A stretch of DNA of 64,000 nt, from positions 62,001 through 126,000 of the forward strand of contig JACKEP010000016.1 in NCBI GenBank assembly GCA_020632915.1, written 5' to 3'. The notes under the pieces were generated by a model. It was not told the DNA's origin, ran no database searches, and saw only the letters and a list, made by a program, of their open reading frames with translations. Each line of letters begins with the position of its first letter. Positions within the stretch are counted from its first letter, which is position 1. A program made the translations under genes and the position numbers. Of this stretch, positions 8,639-19,838 are shown in pieces. Source of the stretch: Alphaproteobacteria bacterium. Lineage in GTDB: Bacteria > Myxococcota_A > UBA796 > GCA-2862545.

Positions 8639-9898
8639 TCACACCTCGAGCAGCATGCGCTCGGGGTGCTCCACGCACTCCTTGACCCGCACCAGGAAGC
8701 TGACGGCTTCCCGGCCATCGATGATGCGGTGGTCGTAGGACAGCGCCAGGTACATCATCGGGCGCACCACGACCTGACCGTCGATCACCACGGCGCGGTC
8801 GACGATGTTGTGCATCCCGAGGATGCCGACCTGCGGTGGGTTGAGGATCGGCGTCGACATCATCGACCCGAAGATGCCGCCGTTGGACACGGTGAACGTG
8901 CCGTCGGCGAAGTCGTCCATCGACAGCTTGTTGTCGCGCGCCTTCTTGGCGAGGTCGGCGATGGCCTGCTCGGTCTGCGCGAAGGACAGCTGGTCGGCGT
9001 CGCGCACCACCGGCACGACGAGGCCCTTGGGCCCGCTGACCGCCACGCCGATGTTGTAGAAGTGCTTGTAGACCAGCTCGTCGCCGTCGATCTCGGCGTT
9101 GACCGCCGGGTAGGCCTTGAGCGCGTCGACCACGGCCTTCACGAAGAAGGACATGAAGCCGACCTTGATGCCGTAGCGCTCGACGAAGCGGTCCTGGTAC
9201 TGCTTGCGCAGCGCCATGATGCCGCTCATGTCGACCTCGTTGAACGTGGTCAGCATCGCGGCGGTCTGCTGGGCCTCCACGAGGCGCCGGGCGATGGTGC
9301 GCCTCAGCGGCGACATCTTCTGGCGCGTGGTGCGCCCCTCGGGGCTGGCGGCGGGCGCCTTCGTGGCGGGGGTGGACCCCTTGGCGTCCTTGGTGCCCTG
9401 CGACACACCACCGCTGGCCGCGGCCTTCGCGACGTCGGCGGACGTGACCCGGCCACCCTTGCCCGAGCCCTGGACGCCGTCGAGCGCCACGCCCTTCTCG
9501 GCGGCCGCGACGCGCGCCGCGGGGCCAGCCTTGACGTCGCCGGACGCACGCGCGGGGGCCTCGTCGGCCGCCTTGTCGTCCGCAGCGGCGTCCGCCGCCT
9601 TGGCCTTGTCGGCCTTGTCGGACGCGTCAGCGGGCGCGTCGCTCGACGCCGCCGGGGCGTCGCCTGCCTCGATCCGCGCGACGACGGCGCCGATGGGCAC
9701 CTCGTCGCCCTCGCCCACCAGGAGCTCGGCGATGCGGCCGGCACCCGGCGCGGGGACCTCCATGGAGGCCTTGTCGGAGTCGAGCTCCAGGACCGGATCG
9801 CCTTCGGCCACGACGTCGCCCGGCTTCTTGAGCCACTTGGAGATGAACACGGTCGAGATCGACTCGCCGATCTGCGGGATGGTCACGTCGACGGACAT
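8639..9898 (-). CDS. sucB: Dihydrolipoyllysine-residue succinyltransferase, E2 of 2-oxoglutarate dehydrogenase
   Basis: This 419-residue protein has an N-terminal lipoyl domain (residues 1-78) with the lipoylated Lys43 in DKASMEVP. An Ala/Lys/Asp-rich linker is followed by a peripheral subunit-binding domain (about 125-157, RVAAAEKGVALDGVQGSGKG). The catalytic domain, from about residue 190, ends with SYDHRIIDG, where His390 and Asp394 are the acyltransferase residues. It transfers the succinyl group from lipoate to CoA in the TCA cycle. ATG 9898 follows AGAGGA. It lies 19 nt after sucA on the same strand, so the two form an operon. The E3 component (lpd) is not in this window. Confidence 0.95.
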   Translation of the reverse strand: MSVDVTIPQIGESISTVFISKWLKKPGDVVAEGDPVLELDSDKASMEVPAPGAGRIAELLVGEGDEVPIGAVVARIEAGDAPAASSDAPADASDKADKAKAADAAADDKAADEAPARASGDVKAGPAARVAAAEKGVALDGVQGSGKGGRVTSADVAKAAASGGVSQGTKDAKGSTPATKAPAASPEGRTTRQKMSPLRRTIARRLVEAQQTAAMLTTFNEVDMSGIMALRKQYQDRFVERYGIKVGFMSFFVKAVVDALKAYPAVNAEIDGDELVYKHFYNIGVAVSGPKGLVVPVVRDADQLSFAQTEQAIADLAKKARDNKLSMDDFADGTFTVSNGGIFGSMMSTPILNPPQVGILGMHNIVDRAVVIDGQVVVRPMMYLALSYDHRIIDGREAVSFLVRVKECVEHPERMLLEV

Positions 9899-9917
9899 CG
9901 GGAATCCTCTGGGGCGG

Positions 9918-12851
9918 TCAGGCGTCGTCGCCGAGGGTGAGAGCAGCGCTGACGAGGGCGTCCTGCTGGCGCTTGTGGGCGCTGTGGGAGCCGGTGGCCG
10001 GCGAGGCGGCCGCAGGACGGCCGACATACCGCAGCGTGCGGCCCGCGGGAAGGACGGGCGTCATCCAGTGACGCACCACGGGCCAGGCGCCCATGTTCTC
10101 GGGCTCCTCCTGGCACCACACGAACTCGGTGGTGTCGGGGAGGTCGCCCAGCAGGGCCAGCACGTCGGCCGCGGGGAACGGGTAGAGCAGCTCGATCCGG
10201 TGCACCGCCACCCGGTCGGCGTGCGGGTGGTCGGCCAGCGCGGCCAGCAGGTCGTAGTAGACGTGGCCCGAGCAGAACACCACCCGCTGCACCGCGCCGT
10301 CGTCGAGGTCGCGCGGATCGGCGATGACACGACGGAACACGCCGTTGGCCAGCTCCTCCAGGGAGCTGGTGGCCTCGGGGTGACGCAGCAGGCTCTTGGG
10401 CGTCATCAGGATGAGCGGCTTGCGGACGTGCCGGACGACCTGACGGCGCAGGATGTGGAAGTAGTTGGCGGGCGTGGTGCAGTTGGCGACCTGCATGTTG
10501 TTCTGGGCGCACTGCAGCAGGTAGCGCTCGAGCTTGGCCGACGAGTGCTCGGGCCCCTGCCCTTCGTAGGCGTGCGGCAGGAGCATCACCAGGCCCGACA
10601 GGCGCCCCCACTTCTGCTCGGACGAGCTGATGAACTGGTCGACGATGACCTGGGCGCCGTTGGCGAAGTCGCCGAACTGGGCCTCCCAGAGCACCAGCGC
10701 GTCGGGCGTGTCGAGGCTGTAGCCGAACTCGAAGCCGAGCACGGCGAGCTCCGACAGGTTGCTGTCGATGGCCCAGAAGGGACGCTGGTCGTCCTCGAGG
10801 TGGGACAGCGAGAAGTAGTCGAGGCCCGTCTCGACGTCGGCCCACACGGCGTGGCGCTGGCTGAACGTGCCGCGGCCGCTGTCCTGGCCCGACAGGCGCA
10901 CGGCGAAGCCCTCGGTGACGAGCGAGGCGAACGCCGCCTGCTCCGCCATCGCCCAGTCCAGCGGGCGCTCGCCTTGGGCCATCTCCTGTCGCTGCCGCAC
11001 CAGCCGCTGCACCTTGGCGTGGGCGTGGAAGCCCTCGGGCAGCGTGTTGGCGCGCTCCAGCAGGCCCTGGAGGCGCTCGAGCGGCACGCCGGTGAACACC
11101 TCCTCGCGGATGTCGCCGTCGGTGTAGGACTCCCAGCGCCCCTTGAGCGGTGAGACCTCGGCCTTCGTGGACGGGTTCACCTCGCCGTTGCCCTGCTCGA
11201 GGTACAGCGCGGTGTCGGGGTCGTCGGACTTCGTCTCGGGCAGCTCCGGCCGGGGCACGGGCGCCTCGTCGACCTGGGGCCCGCCAGCGCCCTCGTCCAT
11301 GGCGTTGCGGCTGGCCTCGAAGATGCGCTCCACGTCGTCGGAGGACACGCGGCCGAGCTCCACGAGCCGCTTGGCGTAGTTCTCGCGCGGCGTGGGCCGC
11401 TGTCGGATCTGCTCGTACATCAGCGGCTGGGTGAACGACGGCTCGTCGCCCTCGTTGTGGCCGTGCTTGCGGTAGCAGTACATGTCGATGACGATGTCGC
11501 GGTGGTAGGTCTGGCGCCACTCGACCGCCAGCTGCACCACGGCCGCCACGGCGCGGGGGTCCTCGCCGTTGACGTGCAGGATCGGGATGCCCATCATCCG
11601 CGCCATGTCGGTGGCGTAGGGCGTGGAGCGGCCCTCCATCGGCGGCGTCGTGAACCCGATCTGGTTGTTGATCACGACGTGGACGGTGCCGCCGGTGCGG
11701 TAGCCCGCGAGCTCGGACAGCTGGAACGTCTCGGCGACCGAGCCCTGGCCGATGAACGCTGCGTCGCCGTGGAGCAGCAGCGGCAGGGCGAGGCTGCGGT
11801 CCGTGTCGCCGACGCGGTCCTGCTTGGCGCGGACGCGGCCCTCGACCACCGGGTTGACCACCTCGAGGTGGGACGGGTTCGGCGTGAGCGACAGGTGGAT
11901 GAGCGCGTCCTGCCCGGTGACCACGTCGCTGGAGTAGCCGAGGTGGTACTTGACGTCGCCCGAGCCCTGGGTGGGGCCGCGGCTGTCCTCGAACTCCTGC
12001 ACGATGAGCCGCACGGGCTTCTCGAGCGTGTTGACCAGCACGTTGAGGCGTCCGCGGTGGGCCATGCCCATCACGACCTCGACCACGCCACGGCGGGCGG
12101 CTTCGCCCACCAGCATGTCGAGCAGCGGGATGAGGGTCTCGCCCCCCTCCAGGCTGAAGCGCTTCGTGCCCGGGAACCGGGTGTGGAGCATGCGCTCGAA
12201 GTTCTCGGCGTCGCAGAGCTTGCGCAGCACGCGCAGCTCCTGGTCGCGGTCGAGCACGGTGTTGTCGGGCAGCTCCTCGAGCTGACGCTGCACCCAGCGC
12301 TTCTGCTCGAGGTCGTCGATGTTCATGAACTCGGCGCCGATCGAGCCCGCGTAGGCGGCGCGCAGGCGCTTCTCGATGTCGCGGATGGTGGCCATCGGCG
12401 GCATGCCGAACATCGGGGCCGTCGGGACCACCGCGTCGAGGTCGGCGTCACCCAGGCCGTAGTAGCCGGGGGTGAGCTCGGGGGGGTGGTGCTTGGCGCG
12501 CCGCTGGAGCGGGTCGATGTCGGCCAGGAAGTGACCGCGCACGCGCCAGGCGTTGATGAACTGGACGACGGCCGACTGCCGGTGGGCGATCGCCGTGGCG
12601 GCGCCGGCGTCCAGGGCAGCCGTTCCCCCGCGGGCGGCGAAGATGCTGCGTCGATCGGGGCCGGGCGCCGGGGCGGCGGCGCCGTTGACGGGTCCGTCGC
12701 CGAGCTTCTCGAACCAGCGGGCCCACGCCGGATCGACCGAGGCGGGGTCCTGGGCCCAGGCGCGCCACGTGTCGTCGAGGAAGGCGGCGTTGTCGCCACT
12801 GAGCAGGGAGGCGAGGTCGAGATCGGCAGGGTCGGAGCTGGGGGGCAGCAC
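9918..12851 (-). CDS. sucA: 2-oxoglutarate dehydrogenase E1 component
   Basis: This 977-residue thiamine-diphosphate enzyme decarboxylates 2-oxoglutarate and passes the succinyl group to the lipoyl arm of SucB. The N-terminus has the short E2-binding segment (LASLLSGDNAAFLDDTW). Further in are the family signatures MGMAHRGRLNVL, GDAAFIGQGSVAE (ThDP/Mg region) and CYRKHGHNEGDEPSFTQP, then the transketolase-like pyrimidine domain and LPHAYEGQGPEHSSA. The start is GTG 12851 with GAGGAGGAG just upstream; no ATG fits the conserved N-terminus. The length agrees with the family (about 930-990 residues). Confidence 0.95.
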   Translation of the reverse strand: MLPPSSDPADLDLASLLSGDNAAFLDDTWRAWAQDPASVDPAWARWFEKLGDGPVNGAAAPAPGPDRRSIFAARGGTAALDAGAATAIAHRQSAVVQFINAWRVRGHFLADIDPLQRRAKHHPPELTPGYYGLGDADLDAVVPTAPMFGMPPMATIRDIEKRLRAAYAGSIGAEFMNIDDLEQKRWVQRQLEELPDNTVLDRDQELRVLRKLCDAENFERMLHTRFPGTKRFSLEGGETLIPLLDMLVGEAARRGVVEVVMGMAHRGRLNVLVNTLEKPVRLIVQEFEDSRGPTQGSGDVKYHLGYSSDVVTGQDALIHLSLTPNPSHLEVVNPVVEGRVRAKQDRVGDTDRSLALPLLLHGDAAFIGQGSVAETFQLSELAGYRTGGTVHVVINNQIGFTTPPMEGRSTPYATDMARMMGIPILHVNGEDPRAVAAVVQLAVEWRQTYHRDIVIDMYCYRKHGHNEGDEPSFTQPLMYEQIRQRPTPRENYAKRLVELGRVSSDDVERIFEASRNAMDEGAGGPQVDEAPVPRPELPETKSDDPDTALYLEQGNGEVNPSTKAEVSPLKGRWESYTDGDIREEVFTGVPLERLQGLLERANTLPEGFHAHAKVQRLVRQRQEMAQGERPLDWAMAEQAAFASLVTEGFAVRLSGQDSGRGTFSQRHAVWADVETGLDYFSLSHLEDDQRPFWAIDSNLSELAVLGFEFGYSLDTPDALVLWEAQFGDFANGAQVIVDQFISSSEQKWGRLSGLVMLLPHAYEGQGPEHSSAKLERYLLQCAQNNMQVANCTTPANYFHILRRQVVRHVRKPLILMTPKSLLRHPEATSSLEELANGVFRRVIADPRDLDDGAVQRVVFCSGHVYYDLLAALADHPHADRVAVHRIELLYPFPAADVLALLGDLPDTTEFVWCQEEPENMGAWPVVRHWMTPVLPAGRTLRYVGRPAAASPATGSHSAHKRQQDALVSAALTLGDDA

Positions 12852-12928
12852 GGGGCTCCTCCTCGACGGCGGGGCCGTCGTGCGCACGTCGGGCGCGGGC
12901 AGTGCTTGATTCCGCTGGGGGCGATCTG

Positions 12929-14782
12929 TCAAGGGGCGTCGGCCTGGCGTGACTGTTCGATCCAAGCCTGGACACGCGCGGTGAGTGCAGGGAGCGACAC
13001 GGCGCCGGCACCGAGCACCACGTCGTGGAAGCTGCGCACGTCGAAGCGATCGCCCAGGGCGGCCTCGGCCTGCGCCCGCAGGGCGCGGATGTGGAGCTGG
13101 CCGGTCTTGTACGCGAGCGCCTGACCGGGCCACACGATGTAGCGGTCGACCTCGTTGCGGATGTTGTTCTCGGCGAGTGGCGTGTTGTCGAGCATGAACT
13201 GCACCGCCTCCTCGCGGGTCCAGCCGAGGTCGTGGACCCCGGTGTCGACGACCAGCCGGGCCGCGCGCCACGCGTCGAACGACAGCGCGCCCAGGCGATC
13301 GAGGTCGCCCGAGTACAGCCCCATCTCGTCGGCCAGTCCCTCCGCGTACAGGCCCCAGCCCTCGACGAACGCGGTGTGGCCCCCGTAGCGGTGGAAGGCG
13401 GGCACCGCGGACAGCTCGTAGCTGCGCGCGATCTGGAGGTGGTGACCGGGCACCGACTCGTGGAACGCCAGCACCTCGGCCTCGAAGGTCGGCCGGGTCT
13501 CGGGCGCGTAGGTGTTGACGAAGTAGGCGCCCGGGATGCTGCCGTCCGCCGACAGCGGCCGGTAGTAGGCGATGGTGGTGTAGGGCGCGGCGTAGGCGGG
13601 GATCACCTCGACGCCGCACGGCGCCTCCGGCACGACGCCGAACCAGTCGGGGACGGCGGCCTGCGCGCGGGCGAGCGCCGCCGTGGCCGTGGCGACGATG
13701 GCGTCGGCGCTGTCGAAGCGCAGCGCCGGATCCGTGCGCAGGTGCGTGAAGATGCCGGGCAGCGTGGTCTGCCCGATCGTGGCCGGCGCGAGCTGCAGGA
13801 ACGCGGCGTGGATGCGGGCGAGCTCGTCGAGGCCCGTCTGGTGCAGCGCGGCGGCCGTGAGCGGCAGGGTGGTGAAGCGCTCGATCTGCGCGGCGTAGCA
13901 GGCCCGGCCGTTGGGCAGCCCGGCCAGCCCTGGCGGGCCCTCGGACCGCGCGGCAGGCAGCAGCTCGGTCTCCAGCAGGTCGGCGTAGGCCTGGAAGGCC
14001 GGGCGTACACGGTCGTGGACGATCGTGAGCAGGCGGGACCGGAACGAAGGCCCCCACGCCGCGTCGTCGGGCGCCTCGCGGACGATGGGCCACGCCGCGT
14101 CGTCGGCGGCCAGCTGGTCGCGCAGCATCGTGAGCACGAGCTGGATGGACGTGGCGTTGGCGACGAGCCCGTCGGCCAGCCCTGCCCGCAGTGCGTCGAG
14201 GCGGTGGGGCTCGACGTCGGCCCACGCGCCGATCCGGGTGAGCAGCGCCTCGGCGTCGGCCTCCGTCTGCAGCGGCTGCACGGCGATGAGCTCGAACAGG
14301 CCGTCCATCGGGTTGGACCGGACGGACACGCTCCACGCGCCGAACCGGCACACCTGCGCCGCGACGTCGCCGGCGAGCTCCAGCTCGAGCTGCCCCCGGA
14401 ACAGGGCGTCGCTGGTCGACAGCCCCGCGGGATCGATCGCACGCACCCGCTCCAGGAAGGCCTGCTCGCGGGCCTGATCGACCGCCAGGGCGGCGAGCGA
14501 CGGATCGGACACGGCGTCGTCGAAGCCGCGCACGCCCAGGAACGTGGCGGTCTCCGGCGACGACGACAGGCGCCAGCGCCAGTGGTCGGCCAGCAGATCG
14601 GCCAGCACCGGATCGGCGATGCCCGCGGTGGCCTCCTGGCGGAGCGCCTCGTCTCCGGGGAGCGCGGCGGGCCCGCGTGCGGCCGGGCGGGCGCTCGGGG
14701 GTGAGGTGTGGGCACGGCACCCCGCGCTCGTGACGCCGAAGACGGCGACGGCCGTCAGGGCGGCGACACCACGCGATCTCAT
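12929..14782 (-). CDS. DUF885 family lipoprotein (putative metallopeptidase)
   Basis: This 617-residue protein has an export signal with a lipobox-like TSAGC at residue about 22. The C-terminal half carries the DUF885 motif HESVPGHHLQ (HExxxGH, gluzincin-like) followed by TAFVEGWGLYAE, whose Glu would be the third metal ligand. The family is regarded as zinc peptidase-like and some members cleave dipeptides, but the substrate here is unknown. ATG 14782 overlaps the stop of the Hint-like gene by 4 nt, so the two are translationally coupled. Its stop lies 77 nt before the sucA start, so readthrough into sucAB is possible. Confidence 0.85.
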   Translation of the reverse strand: MRSRGVAALTAVAVFGVTSAGCRAHTSPPSARPAARGPAALPGDEALRQEATAGIADPVLADLLADHWRWRLSSSPETATFLGVRGFDDAVSDPSLAALAVDQAREQAFLERVRAIDPAGLSTSDALFRGQLELELAGDVAAQVCRFGAWSVSVRSNPMDGLFELIAVQPLQTEADAEALLTRIGAWADVEPHRLDALRAGLADGLVANATSIQLVLTMLRDQLAADDAAWPIVREAPDDAAWGPSFRSRLLTIVHDRVRPAFQAYADLLETELLPAARSEGPPGLAGLPNGRACYAAQIERFTTLPLTAAALHQTGLDELARIHAAFLQLAPATIGQTTLPGIFTHLRTDPALRFDSADAIVATATAALARAQAAVPDWFGVVPEAPCGVEVIPAYAAPYTTIAYYRPLSADGSIPGAYFVNTYAPETRPTFEAEVLAFHESVPGHHLQIARSYELSAVPAFHRYGGHTAFVEGWGLYAEGLADEMGLYSGDLDRLGALSFDAWRAARLVVDTGVHDLGWTREEAVQFMLDNTPLAENNIRNEVDRYIVWPGQALAYKTGQLHIRALRAQAEAALGDRFDVRSFHDVVLGAGAVSLPALTARVQAWIEQSRQADAP

Positions 14783-15225
14783 GTCGCCTCCAGGTGGCGC
14801 ACGAGGACGCCGTCGGCGAGGAACGTGGCGCCCGCGCGGTCGAGGCCGAGGTGGACGACCTCGATCGGCGTGTCGACCTGACGCTCGGGCACCTCGACCA
14901 CCGGTGTGGCGACGAGACCGTCGGCGTCCCCGACGAGCAGCTCGGCGAGCGTGGACAGGCTGGAGGCGCCGCGGAAGATCTCCTCGAACGCGTCCCAGAC
15001 GTAGGTGCCCGGCGTGAGCCCCGCGAGGCGGGCCGTGCCGAGATCGATCGCGACCAGGTGACGCGCGGGGGTGCGCGGCGCCTGCACGACGGTGGCGCGT
15101 GTGGGCGCGGGTTCGGACGGGTCCCACGCCCACACGACGTCGCCCGGTGTGAGCGCCTCGATGGGCACGGGGCCGTCGGGGGTGGCGATCCGGGTGCCGG
15201 GCACGAAGCCGAACGCGACTGCCAT
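14779..15225 (-). CDS. Stand-alone Hint-like (hedgehog/intein fold) protein without catalytic residues
   Basis: This 148-residue protein consists of little else than a Hint-type fold: GFVPGTRIATPDGPVPIEAL and TPGDVVWAWD at the start, a middle LTPGTYVWD where block B usually has TPDHP, and a closing FLADGVLVRHLE like the FxVxGxLVHN end of Hint domains. The nucleophilic Cys1 is absent (GFVPGT instead of CFxxGT), the block-B His is absent, and no extein or toxin domain is attached. Self-splicing or cleavage is therefore not expected. ATG 15225 has AAGGAG seven bases upstream. It is coupled to the DUF885 gene by a 4-nt overlap. The fold call is from motif reading only. Confidence 0.65.
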   Translation of the reverse strand: MAVAFGFVPGTRIATPDGPVPIEALTPGDVVWAWDPSEPAPTRATVVQAPRTPARHLVAIDLGTARLAGLTPGTYVWDAFEEIFRGASSLSTLAELLVGDADGLVATPVVEVPERQVDTPIEVVHLGLDRAGATFLADGVLVRHLEAT

Positions 15226-15255
15226 GGGGGACTCCTTGCCTGGACCGCGGCGCGG

Positions 15256-15813
15256 CTAGCCCGCCGCCAGCAGCGTGGCGATCGCCTCGACGTCGCTCGT
15301 GCGCAGCGGGCCGGTGTAGACCTTGAGGACGCCGCCGTCGGCGTCGAGCACCCGCGTCTGGGGGACGGTGCGCACCGGCAGCGACAGCGCCGCGAACGCG
15401 GCCTCGGGGGTGGCGTCGAGCACCAGCGTGGGCCAGCTGGCCCGCTGGGCGGCGACGGTGTCGGCGACGCGCGCGACGGAGGCGTCGAGGTCGTCGTCGG
15501 GTGCGTCGAACCGATCCCAGGACACCCCGACCACATCGGCGATGCCGTCGAGTCGGGCGGCGAGCGCCTCGATCCGGGGCAGCTCCGGCAGACAGCTCTC
15601 GCACCACGTGGCCCAGTGGTGCTCCACGAGGGGCCGGCCCTCGGGGCGCAGCGCCGTGAGCACGGCGTCGAGCGAGGCCGCCCGCACGCGGACGGGCGCC
15701 AGGGTCACCCCAGCACGGGCCTCGAAGCGCGACAGCGCGTCGTGGGCGAGCTGCGCGTCGAACGCGACGAGGCGCTCCCTCAGGGTGTCCCACCAGCGGC
15801 CGGTTCGCGGCAT
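15256..15813 (-). CDS. TlpA-like thioredoxin-fold protein
   Basis: This 185-residue protein has the redox motif WATWCESCLPEL (CxxC) near residue 71, and a later VRTVPQTRVLDADG with the cis-Pro typical of thioredoxin folds. No signal peptide or lipobox is seen, so it may act in the cytoplasm, unlike most TlpA proteins. ATG 15813 is preceded by GGGAGG. It lies 19 nt after the membrane protein gene and 30 nt before the Hint-like gene, consistent with one transcription unit from 16363 to 12929. Confidence 0.8.
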   Translation of the reverse strand: MPRTGRWWDTLRERLVAFDAQLAHDALSRFEARAGVTLAPVRVRAASLDAVLTALRPEGRPLVEHHWATWCESCLPELPRIEALAARLDGIADVVGVSWDRFDAPDDDLDASVARVADTVAAQRASWPTLVLDATPEAAFAALSLPVRTVPQTRVLDADGGVLKVYTGPLRTSDVEAIATLLAAG

Positions 15814-15832
15814 CCTGCCTCCCCGCCCGACC

Positions 15833-16363
15833 CTAGCCGGCCCGTGGGGGTGTGCCAGCCCCGGACGCGGCGTCGGCGGGACCCGGGGCGGGCTCCGGCG
15901 CGGTGCGGCCGCCCACCGGCACCTCCCGGTGGTGCCAGATCCGCTGGCCCACGAGCCCGCGCCGCTCCCGCGCGAGCAGCACCGACACGAGGCCGAGGAA
16001 CAGGATCGGCGCGACACCCGCCAGCCGCACGCGGACCGGATCGAGGCCCGTGGCCTGTGCGACGACGGGCACGCCCGCGAACACCACCGCCGCGATCGCG
16101 AGCACCGTGCCCGTCAGCTCGGGCCGGCCCACGCCGCGCCGCGCCGCGGCCCACCACCCGAGCGCTGCCACGATCACCGCCCCGGCGAGGACGGCGTGCA
16201 CCCCGAGCGGCGGTGCGGGCACCAGGAGGATCGCCCCCGCGACGAGCGCGAGCACCAGCGGACCCAGGTCGATGCGGGCGTGCAGGGCGACCTGCAGGAG
16301 CGCGGCGGCGGCGGCGAGTCCCGCGCTGCCCCACGCCATCGTGGTGTCCGTCACCGTCACCAT
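15833..16363 (-). CDS. Five-span hypothetical membrane protein
   Basis: This 176-residue protein has about five hydrophobic segments (GLAAAAALLQVALHA, LVLALVAGAILLV, VLAGAVIVAALGWW, VLAIAAVVFAGV, PILFLGLVSVLLA) and a Pro/Ala-rich soluble tail of about 40 residues. ATG 16363 is preceded by GGAGG with a four-base spacer. I do not recognise a family. It is the first gene of the minus-strand cluster that also holds the TlpA-like, Hint-like and DUF885 genes, and is divergent from boxC. Confidence 0.65.
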   Translation of the reverse strand: MVTVTDTTMAWGSAGLAAAAALLQVALHARIDLGPLVLALVAGAILLVPAPPLGVHAVLAGAVIVAALGWWAAARRGVGRPELTGTVLAIAAVVFAGVPVVAQATGLDPVRVRLAGVAPILFLGLVSVLLARERRGLVGQRIWHHREVPVGGRTAPEPAPGPADAASGAGTPPRAG

Positions 16364-16514
16364 GCCGCCTCCGGTCCCCTCGGCCGCCCCCGAACCCGCC
16401 CGGCATAGCACGCCGGACCCGGTCGGCCGCACCGGGTGCCTTCGGGGCGTCAACGCGCTACGGCGAACCCTTCCGCGGGCCGCCACCAGGGACCGCACGC
16501 CCGACGAGGAGTCC

Positions 16515-18169
<1,655 letters not shown>

Positions 18170-18173
<4 letters not shown>

Positions 18174-19585
18174 GCATCAACTACGACGAGCGCATCCCCA
18201 ACAACGTCGACCTGTCCAGCGACAAGCGCCTGCAGCGCGCGCTGGAGCACTGGCAGCCCGCGTTCCTCGACTGGTGGCAGGACATGGGCCCCGAGGGCTG
18301 GCAGGCCAGCGACGTCTACCTGCGCACGGCCGTGTCCACCGACGCCGGCGGCTGGGCCCAGTTCGGGCTGGTGAAGATGCCCGAGTACCGGTGGGGCATC
18401 TTCCTGGCCGACCCCGTCGCCGACCGCAGGATCGGCTTCGGCGATCACTTTGGCCAGCCTGTGTGGCAGGACGTGCCCGGCGAGTACCGCAACGTGCTCC
18501 AGCGCATCATCGTCACCCAGGCCGACACCGAGCCGGCCAGCGTCGAGCAGCAGCGCCACCTCGGCGCCACCGCCCCGTCCCTGTACGACCTGCGCAACCT
18601 GTTCCAGGTCAACGTCGAGGAAGGCCGCCACCTCTGGGCGATGGTCTACCTGCTCCACCGCTACTTCGGCCGCGACGGCCGCGACGAGGCCGAGGCGCTC
18701 CTCGACCGTCGCGCCGGCGACGCCGACAACCCCCGCATCCTCGACGCGTTCAACCAGGCGTGCCCCGACTGGCTCACGTTCTTCTGCTTCACCACGTTCA
18801 CCGACCGCGACGGCAAGTACCAGCTCGCCTCGCTCGCCGAGTCGGCCTTCGATCCCCTGTCGCGCACGTGCCGGTTCATGCTCACCGAGGAGGCCCACCA
18901 CCTCTCGGTCGGCGAGGACGGCGTCAAGCGCGTGCTGCTGCGCGCCCTCGAGCTCGCGGCGCAGGACCCGGACGGTGACGTGCGCCGCCAGGGCGGCATC
19001 GACGTCGACACGGTCCAGAAGTACGTCAACTACTGGTTCAGCTACTCCCTCGACCTGTTCGGCTCCGAGGTCAGCTCCAACGCTGCCACGTTCTTCGCCG
19101 GCGGCATCAAGGGCCGCTACCGCGAGGACGTCGAGTGGGAGGACCACACCGCCCTGTCGGCGGTCCACGTGCTGCCGCTCGTCGACAACGGCCGCCTCGT
19201 CGACACCGAGGTGCCGCTGCGCAACGCGATGAACCAGGTGCTGCGCCAGTCCTACGTCGAAGACAGCGAGCGCGTGGTCAAGCGCTGGAACCGCGCCCTC
19301 GAGGAGGCCGGCTCCGACGTGCGCATCACCCTGCCCTCCACGCGCTTCCACCGCCGGCAGGGCGTGTACGCGGGCCATCACTTCGCGCCCGACGGCACGC
19401 TGCTCACCGCCGACCAGTGGGCCGCGCGCCGCGACGCCTGGCTGCCCTCGGAGGCCGACCGCGCCTACGTCGCGTCGCTGATGCAGCCCGTCTACGAGCC
19501 CGGGCAGATGGCCCACTGGATCGCCGCACCCAAGCGCGGGATCAACAAGATGCCCGTCGACTACGTGTACGTCCGCCGGGCGTGA
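18170..19585 (+). CDS. boxB: Benzoyl-CoA 2,3-epoxidase, oxygenase component
   Basis: This 471-residue protein corresponds to BoxB in length. Two carboxylate/His di-iron motifs can be seen, VNVEEGRHLWAM and EEAHHLSVGEDG, in a mainly helical ferritin-like core. BoxB is a class I di-iron enzyme that epoxidises benzoyl-CoA with O2, using electrons from the reductase BoxA; its product is the substrate of BoxC, encoded immediately upstream. ATG 18170 overlaps the boxC stop by 4 nt. An 11-bp hairpin (19597-19622) follows the stop, closing the boxCB operon. Confidence 0.95.
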
Positions 19586-19596
19586 CGCAGGCGCGC

Positions 19597-19622
19597 GGAC
19601 CGTCGCGTACCCGCGGCGGTCC
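19597..19622 (+). terminator. Hairpin terminator after boxB
   Basis: An 11-bp stem (19597-19607 with 19612-19622, one G-U pair) with loop TACC starts 11 nt after the boxB stop codon. No T-run follows. It would end the boxCB transcript. Confidence 0.6.
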
Positions 19623-19838
19623 GGCGCTGAATCGACGTCCTACGCCGACGATCTCCTCCGGAAACCCGGGTGAGACCTCAGTGCGGTACCGCGACGGTAT
19701 CGCCAGATGCGACGTTCGACCGTGCTGTCCGCCAGGAACGCACCGCGGCGTCCCTTGTTCGTGCTCCCCGGGACGGAAAATCTGCTCCCGAACGCACCTG
19801 CAGTGCCGATGAAGGGGGCACCCAAGGGGAAGTCCGCG

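Noticed and set aside
9918..15536. A single 1872-residue minus-strand protein
   Set aside because: Only the part from 12851 down is SucA; the rest is an out-of-frame shadow of the DUF885, Hint-like and TlpA-like genes.
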